Below, in pieces: positions 58,835 through 64,000 of a stretch of DNA of 64,000 nucleotides. Location: assembly GCA_964369975.1 (NCBI GenBank), contig CAYJFZ010000002.1:186001-250000 (forward strand). Direction: 5' to 3'. Numbering within the stretch: the stretch's first letter is position 1; the number at the start of each line of letters is the position of its first letter. Made by a program: the position numbers and the translations under genes. Under the pieces are notes generated by a model that was not told the origin of the DNA, did not search any database, and worked only from the letters and a program-made list of their open reading frames with translations. This DNA is from RGIG3102 sp964369975 (GTDB lineage Bacteria > Bacillota > Clostridia > Oscillospirales > Ruminococcaceae).

Positions 58835-59965
58835 TTAAATTCTTGTATCCAAAATAAGTGTATATTTTTTATAAAATTCATCAAAAGTATCCAAAGTTAT
58901 ATGCTCTCTTATTTTCTCCATAAGAGTATTATAAAAATACAAATTATGCATAACGCAAAGCCTCATAGCAAGCATTTCATTAGCTTTAAATAAATGCCTG
59001 ATATATGCCCTTGAATAAGTTTTACATACAGGGCAATCACATTCTTCATCTAAAGGCTGAGTATCAAGACTGTGTTTTGCATTTTTAATGTTTATTATGC
59101 CAGACCAAGTATTAATATGTCCGTGCCTTGCGTTTCTTGATGGCATAACACAGTCAAATATATCTACTCCCCTTTTTACAGCTTGTAGGATGTTACCGGG
59201 TGTTCCAACACCCATTAAGTAGCGAATTTTATCTTTTGGCATATGTTCTTCTACTACTGATATAACATGATACATTTCTTCTTTAGTCTCGCCTACAGCA
59301 AGGCCACCAATAGCATAGCCATCTAAGTTTAATTCACTTATCTCTTTCATATGATGAACTCTTAAATTATCATTAACACAGCCTTGATTTATACCAAATA
59401 GCATTTGTTTTTTGTTTATAGTTTCTTCTTTAGAGTTTAGTTTATCCATTTCATTTTTGCAGCGTATAAGCCATCTTGTAGTCCTATCGCAAGACCGTTT
59501 TGCATAGCTTATATCAGCCCTTGCATCAATACATTCATCAAAAGCCATTGCTATTGTAGAAGCAAGTTTTGATTGTATTTGCATGCTTTCTTCAGGCCCC
59601 ATAAATATTTTCTTACCATCAATATGAGAAGAAAAATAAACACCTTCTTCTTTAATTGTGCGAAGTTTTGCAAGTGAAAAAACTTGAAAACCACCACTGT
59701 CTGTTAAAATAGGTTTTTGCCAGTTAGTAAATTTATGTAAACCACCGAGTTTATAAACTACATCATCTGTAGGCCTTAGGTGTAAATGATAAGTATTGCA
59801 AAGCATTACTTGACACTTAATATCTTCTAAGTCCTTTGTTGATAAAGCGCCTTTTATAGCAGCGGCAGTCGCTACATTCATAAAAGCTGGGGTTTTTATA
59901 GTCCCGTGTGGTGTTACAAATTCGCCTAAACGGGCAGTATTATTCGTTTTAATTAATGTATACAT
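58835..59965 (-). CDS. tgt: tRNA-guanine transglycosylase
   Basis: Replaces guanine 34 of GUN-anticodon tRNAs with preQ1. 376 residues. Motifs: TPAFMNVATAAAIKG, the nucleophile region LTDSGGFQVFSL, FDCVMPSRNARHG, and the zinc site CDCPVCKTYSR followed later by H. Start ATG 59965 after AGGAGAAAAT. It follows queA by 8 bases. The queuosine pathway genes queC, queD, queE and queF are not in the window, so the cell may salvage preQ1 or make it from genes elsewhere. Confidence 0.97.
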   Translation of the reverse strand: MYTLIKTNNTARLGEFVTPHGTIKTPAFMNVATAAAIKGALSTKDLEDIKCQVMLCNTYHLHLRPTDDVVYKLGGLHKFTNWQKPILTDSGGFQVFSLAKLRTIKEEGVYFSSHIDGKKIFMGPEESMQIQSKLASTIAMAFDECIDARADISYAKRSCDRTTRWLIRCKNEMDKLNSKEETINKKQMLFGINQGCVNDNLRVHHMKEISELNLDGYAIGGLAVGETKEEMYHVISVVEEHMPKDKIRYLMGVGTPGNILQAVKRGVDIFDCVMPSRNARHGHINTWSGIINIKNAKHSLDTQPLDEECDCPVCKTYSRAYIRHLFKANEMLAMRLCVMHNLYFYNTLMEKIREHITLDTFDEFYKKYTLILDTRI

Positions 59966-59973
59966 ATTTTCTC

Positions 59974-61017
59974 CTAATAAATAAACATAGCATCGCCAAA
60001 GCTATAAAATCTATATTTATTCTCTACTGCATGCTCATAAGCCTTCATACAGTTTTCATAGCCACAAAGTGCGCTTACAAGCATTATTAATGTGCTTTGT
60101 GGTAAATGAAAGTTTGTGATTAAAGCATCAACGATATTAAACTTATATCCTGGGTAAATAAAAATATCTGTATCCATTTCACAAGGTATTATTTTTTGAT
60201 GTTTTTTATAGCAAGATTCTAAAGTTCTAATACTTGTTGTTCCTACTGCTACTACTTTGTTATTGTTTTCTTTTGCAAAATTTATATTATCTGCTGTTTG
60301 TTTTGGTATACTAAACCATTCGCTGTGCATTTCGTGATCTAAAATGTTATCCACTTTTACAGGTCTAAAAGTGCCAAGGCCGACATGTAGGGTTATATAG
60401 CATATTTTAACGCCTTTTTCTTCAAGCTGGGCTAATAGCTCTTTTGTAAAATGTAAGCCCGCAGTAGGTGCAGCAGCAGAGCCTAAAGTTTTAGCATATT
60501 CTGTTTGGTATAAGCTATTATCAACTAACTCAGTAGTTATATAATGAGGTAAAGGTAGTTTTCCTACTATATCTAAAGCCTCATAAATTGTTTGTGTTTT
60601 ATAAAAAAACTTAATTAGCTTATTTTTATTTTCTAAAGTTTTAATTACTTTAGCAGATAATACATCACTATCAAAAACAATCTCAGAATCATCTTTTAGT
60701 TTTTTGCCCGGTTTTGCTAAGCATTCCCACTCATCTGGTGCTACTTGCTTTAATAAAACTATCTCACATTTTGCCCCAGTTGTTTTTTGTCCGTATAATC
60801 GAGCTGGCAATACTTTAGAATTATTTAAAACTAAGACATCACCTTTATTTAGCATATCTTTAATATTTTTAAAAATTTTATCTTCAAACTCAAAATTATC
60901 ATCATGCTTTTTTAAACATAATAATTTACATTCATCTCTTGGGATTGTAGGAGTTTGTGCTATTAATTCTTCAGGTAAAAAGAAAGAATAGTCGCTTTTA
61001 TTTAGTTTTTGTTGCAT
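59974..61017 (-). CDS. queA: S-adenosylmethionine:tRNA ribosyltransferase-isomerase
   Basis: Converts preQ1 in tRNA to epoxyqueuosine using the ribosyl part of SAM. 347 residues. YSFFLPEELIAQTP at the N-terminus, VLNNSKVLPARLYGQK, AAPTAGLHFTKELL, HVGLGTFRPVK and TNFHLPQSTLIMLVSA. ATG 61017 after AAAGGAGTAATAT. First gene of the minus-strand operon queA-tgt-yajC-TIGR04086-SpoIIM-like. Confidence 0.97.
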   Translation of the reverse strand: MQQKLNKSDYSFFLPEELIAQTPTIPRDECKLLCLKKHDDNFEFEDKIFKNIKDMLNKGDVLVLNNSKVLPARLYGQKTTGAKCEIVLLKQVAPDEWECLAKPGKKLKDDSEIVFDSDVLSAKVIKTLENKNKLIKFFYKTQTIYEALDIVGKLPLPHYITTELVDNSLYQTEYAKTLGSAAAPTAGLHFTKELLAQLEEKGVKICYITLHVGLGTFRPVKVDNILDHEMHSEWFSIPKQTADNINFAKENNNKVVAVGTTSIRTLESCYKKHQKIIPCEMDTDIFIYPGYKFNIVDALITNFHLPQSTLIMLVSALCGYENCMKAYEHAVENKYRFYSFGDAMFIY

Positions 61018-61084
61018 TATATTACTCCTTTATTTTACAGTACACTAAATTATAATAGAAAATACGAAAAAAAACAAGTAAATA

Positions 61085-61113
61085 TTGAAATAAAGTATAT
61101 TAAATGTTATGAT
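61085..61113 (+). promoter_or_regulatory. predicted promoter of the CapA-like lipoprotein gene
   Basis: TTGAAA at 61085-61090, 17 bases, TATGAT at 61108-61113, about 63 bases before the start at 61176. Confidence 0.6.
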
Positions 61114-61175
61114 AAATTGTAAATAAAAAATATATTTTGTATTTTTTAGCATATAAAAATTATTTGGAGATTAAA

Positions 61176-62321
61176 ATGAAAAAAATTATATCGTTATTAT
61201 TGTGTATCTGTTTATTTACTGCTTGCTCTAATCAAGAAGTAATTACCCCTACCCCATCTCCTTCGCCGACTATAAGACCTGTTGATACAGTAAAATTTAT
61301 AGCGGCCGGTGATAATTTAATACATGGCTCTATCTATTTGCAAGCCGAAAGAAGAAGTGATGAGAATACAGACTACAATTTTGACTTTGCTTATGAAAAT
61401 ATAGAATACTATTTTGATGATTTTGATGTTAAATTTATAAATCAAGAAACTATGGTAACTCCTTTTACCCCGGCTACCTACCCTATGTTTTCAAGCCCTT
61501 TAGCCTTGGGCGATAAGGTTGTTGATATGGGCTTTAATGTAATAGGAATGAGTAATAACCATTCTTACGATAAGGGCGGCGAAGGTGTTTTAGCTTCTTT
61601 AGAGTATTGGAACACAAAAGATGTTGTAAATGTAGGATTTTATACTGGCGATAATGAAAAAGATATAAAATATTTAACGGAAAATGATATCACTATGGCT
61701 TTTTTAGCTTATACATTTAGTACTAATGGCTTAAATATAGACACAACTCAGTATCCTTATGTTATAAAACCAGATGAATTAGAGATAATAAAAGAACAAG
61801 TAAACTTAGCAAAAGAAAATTCAGATATTATTATCGCTTCCATTCACTGGGGTACAGAAAACTCAAATATCGTAAATTCTTACCAGCAAGAGATAGTAAA
61901 GGCTTTTAATGCTATGGGAGTAGATGTTATTATAGGCACTCATCCCCATGTAGTACAGACTGTAGAAACTTATGTAAATGAACAAACAGGCTATAAAACT
62001 TTAGTCGCCTACTCTTTAGGCAACTTTATTTCAGCTCAATCAGTATCAAACAATTTAATAGGTGGCTTATTTCAATTTGATATAAATAAAACCTATGATA
62101 TTAATGGCGATTTTACAATAGATGTTACTAACCCTTATTTTGTGCCTATTGTCACTCATTATGATTATAATTATTCAAATATTAGAAACTATCTTTTAAA
62201 AGATTATAATGAAGATTTAGCAGCGATGCACGGAGTATCGGCGATGAGCACTACTTTTAGCTTAGACTATATAAATAGTGTGATAAACGAATATGTACCG
62301 AGTGAGTATTTATTAAAATAA
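61176..62321 (+). CDS. CapA family lipoprotein (poly-gamma-glutamate synthesis-like)
   Basis: 381 residues. Signal peptide with lipobox LFTAC, a Pro/Ser/Thr linker (TPTPSPSPT), then a calcineurin-like phosphoesterase fold of the CapA type: AAGDNLIHGSIY, FINQETMVTP, GMSNNHSYDKGGEGV, SIHWGTE and IGTHPHVVQTVE, then VAYSLGNFIS. Start ATG 61176 after TTGGAGATTAA; an upstream start at 61137 would disturb the signal peptide. No capB or capC is adjacent, so polyglutamate synthesis is not supported; CapA-like lipoproteins without partners are common in Clostridia and of unknown role. Confidence 0.9.
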   Translation: MKKIISLLLCICLFTACSNQEVITPTPSPSPTIRPVDTVKFIAAGDNLIHGSIYLQAERRSDENTDYNFDFAYENIEYYFDDFDVKFINQETMVTPFTPATYPMFSSPLALGDKVVDMGFNVIGMSNNHSYDKGGEGVLASLEYWNTKDVVNVGFYTGDNEKDIKYLTENDITMAFLAYTFSTNGLNIDTTQYPYVIKPDELEIIKEQVNLAKENSDIIIASIHWGTENSNIVNSYQQEIVKAFNAMGVDVIIGTHPHVVQTVETYVNEQTGYKTLVAYSLGNFISAQSVSNNLIGGLFQFDINKTYDINGDFTIDVTNPYFVPIVTHYDYNYSNIRNYLLKDYNEDLAAMHGVSAMSTTFSLDYINSVINEYVPSEYLLK

Positions 62322-62427
62322 ATCTTAAATTATTAAATGAAGATTATTTACTTTACAATTAATTGACTTTTATATTTTTAAAAAGTTTTTTTATCTAAGC
62401 CTTATATATTTTTTAATAAAATAATTT

Positions 62428-62462
62428 AAAATCTTGCAGAAAAAGCTCTGCAAGATTTTTTA
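62428..62462. terminator. bidirectional terminator between CapA-like and ABC exporter genes
   Basis: AAATCTTGCAGA, AAAAGC, TCTGCAAGATTTTTT; a 12-bp stem with T-runs. It lies between two convergent genes, and the 105 bases before it are AT-rich with nothing else recognised. Confidence 0.85.
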
Positions 62463-64000
62463 TTTAATATAATACTGCGCTTGTGCATTCCATAGTTCTT
62501 GATATTTTTTGCCTTTTTCTAAAATTAATGTTTCGTGATTTCCTTTTTGAATTATTTCTCCATCATTAAAAACCACTATTTCGTCGCAGAATTTACAACT
62601 TGAAAGTCTGTGTGATATATAAATTGTTGTTTTATCTTTAACTAATTCATTAAAATTTGAGTAAATTTCATACTCCATAATAGGATCTAAGGCTGCCGTT
62701 GGCTCATCTAAAATTATAAAAGGAGCTTTTTTATATAAAGCTCTTGCAAATGCTATTTTTTGAGCTTCTCCTCCCGAAATTTCAACTCCATCTTCTTTGA
62801 AATCTTTATATAAATGAGTTTCTATTTTATTATCCATCTCATTTACTCTTTCTATCATAGAGATATCAGATAATGTATTATTCACCATTTCCTCGTTATA
62901 GTTAACACTTCCTGCAACATTTTGAGCAATATTAAATGAAAACAATTTAAAATCTTGAAAAACCACAGCAAAAATACTCATATATTCTTCATAATCGTAT
63001 TTTTTAATATTAACTCCATTTAAAGTTATTTCGCCCTCTGTTGGATCATATAGTCTACACAATAATTTTATTAAAGTTGTTTTTCCACTACCGTTCATTC
63101 CAACTACTGCTAATTTTTTGCCTATATTAATTTTTAAATTAATATTTTTTAAAGCAAAATTTTCACTTTTTGGATACTTAAAACTAACATTTTTAAATTC
63201 TACTTCGTATTCATTATCGCTATCATCACAAAAAACTCTTTTTTCAACTGGGAGTGTACCATTATATTTTACATTAGGTTTGTCTAAAAATTCAAACAAT
63301 GTTTTTAATGGAGGTGCGTTAGTGTCGATAAAAGAAAATATAGTTGTAAATTTTGAAATTCCTTCATTAAACTGAATTAAAATTCCCACATACTGAACTA
63401 TAGTGCCTATTGAAAATGCACCAAACAAAGCCTTTAAGCCAACATACATATAAAATATAGCCGTAACAATAGTGTTTACTATACTAACTTTCAATCCAAT
63501 TTTAGATTGATGAATAGCTAAGGTTTTTGAAAAATAAATTGTTAAATCTTCTATTTTACTAAGCTCTTTAATTATTGATTTATCCAAATTATTTAGCTTA
63601 ATGTCTTTTAATGCATTATAAGTTAAAACATTATTAAAATAGTAATGATATATTTGATTTATAGGCGCTATTTCTTCATTAACTAAATACATTTTTTCTG
63701 CATTATTTTTTTGACTTCTAATTAAAACAACTGTGTTTACTATAACTAAACCTATTATACCTATTGTGGTAAATGGAGAAAATATAAATTCAAAATTCCC
63801 TGCATCAATTAAATGATGAGAAGTAAAAATCGAGCCTATTAAAACTACCGAATATATTATTTTAAAAACACTATCCAAACTATTACAAACATATACAAGC
63901 TTTTTAAGTCCTGCACCCAAAGAATCATTATACATACGTATTTTTTCAACCTCTAAGTGAGTGTCTTTATCTTCTATTAATTCATAATCTAGCACTTTTA
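62460..64000 (-). CDS. ABC exporter, ATPase fused to membrane domain (N-terminus outside the window)
   Basis: The frame runs off the right edge, with about 513 codons visible. The membrane domain is present from its middle (four or so segments up to about residue 215). The ATPase domain follows with Walker A VVGMNGSGKTTLIKLL, VFQDFKLFSF, signature EISGGEAQKIAFARAL, Walker B FIILDEPTAALDP, and the switch His in YISHRLSS. Typical exporters have about 580 residues, so about 60-70 residues with the first membrane segments are missing. Family: peptide, lipid or drug export. The GTG at 63995 is probably internal and not the real start. Confidence 0.9.
   Translation of the reverse strand, partial: KVLDYELIEDKDTHLEVEKIRMYNDSLGAGLKKLVYVCNSLDSVFKIIYSVVLIGSIFTSHHLIDAGNFEFIFSPFTTIGIIGLVIVNTVVLIRSQKNNAEKMYLVNEEIAPINQIYHYYFNNVLTYNALKDIKLNNLDKSIIKELSKIEDLTIYFSKTLAIHQSKIGLKVSIVNTIVTAIFYMYVGLKALFGAFSIGTIVQYVGILIQFNEGISKFTTIFSFIDTNAPPLKTLFEFLDKPNVKYNGTLPVEKRVFCDDSDNEYEVEFKNVSFKYPKSENFALKNINLKINIGKKLAVVGMNGSGKTTLIKLLCRLYDPTEGEITLNGVNIKKYDYEEYMSIFAVVFQDFKLFSFNIAQNVAGSVNYNEEMVNNTLSDISMIERVNEMDNKIETHLYKDFKEDGVEISGGEAQKIAFARALYKKAPFIILDEPTAALDPIMEYEIYSNFNELVKDKTTIYISHRLSSCKFCDEIVVFNDGEIIQKGNHETLILEKGKKYQELWNAQAQYYIK

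Overview
The window is low-GC, AT-rich bacterial DNA, probably from a spore-forming anaerobe of the class Clostridia. The evidence is the gene content: a tricistronic GerA-type germinant receptor operon, Spo0A-box-like sites, a pyrH-frr-uppS-cdsA-dxr-rseP-ispG-polC housekeeping run in usual Firmicutes order, a gram-positive PolC, a membrane pyrophosphatase, many lipoproteins with lipoboxes, and strong AGGAGG-type ribosome binding sites with some TTG and GTG starts. No rRNA, tRNA, CRISPR array or intact insertion sequence was seen. The genus cannot be named from the sequence alone.

Layout. 1-5.7 kb: the end of an unidentified gene, a chemoreceptor, a minus-strand group (MTA/SAH deaminase-like amidohydrolase, transglutaminase-like lipoprotein, unknown protein), and nagB. 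5.8-14.8 kb: an eight-gene operon with a sugar-type ABC transporter (ATPase, two permeases, binding lipoprotein), an amidohydrolase, a ROK repressor, an argininosuccinate-lyase-like enzyme and a ROK kinase. It is preceded by an unusual leader of repeated TAGCAA/TTGCTA half-sites. This looks like an uncharacterised catabolic pathway. 15-17 kb: a second amidohydrolase and a lipoprotein on the minus strand. 17.3-29.4 kb: the housekeeping operon, then a TIM-barrel isomerase-like gene, and a promoter with tandem Spo0A-like boxes driving a DUF6514-like gene and nrdR. 29.4-33.7 kb: DUF421/DUF4363 divergent from gerAA-gerAB-gerAC. 34-37.3 kb: hppA and a tandem-repeat FMN-binding-like lipoprotein.

37.4-45.6 kb: a reductive-dehalogenase-like Fe-S protein, and a five-gene ABC operon carrying a 5'-nucleotidase-family phosphoesterase and a metallo-beta-lactamase-fold hydrolase. 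45.6-48.3 kb: a decayed polysaccharide locus (DUF2304, GT2, GT4, a gene remnant) and a 54-residue membrane protein gene whose promoter carries Spo0A-like boxes. 48.6-50.5 kb: an ECF-like sigma factor and an RsgI-type anti-sigma protein with a repetitive acidic tail. 50.5-54.5 kb: a ZIP transporter, and a lipoprotein flavin reductase divergent from an AraC-type regulator. 54.5-55.3 kb: an almost gene-free, very AT-rich stretch. 55.3-57.5 kb: YgbA-like and YbaN-like genes, an Acr3 remnant and a tyrosine recombinase. 57.4-61 kb, minus strand: queA-tgt-yajC-TIGR04086-SpoIIM-like, with a terminator whose 3' arm contains the next gene's ribosome binding site. 61-64 kb: a CapA-like lipoprotein and an ABC exporter cut by the window edge.

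Most promising for undescribed biology: the lyase/amidohydrolase/ROK transporter operon with its leader, the two Spo0A-like promoters with identical geometry, the terminator that overlaps a ribosome binding site near yajC, and the FMN-binding-like repeats that have lost the flavin-acceptor threonine.
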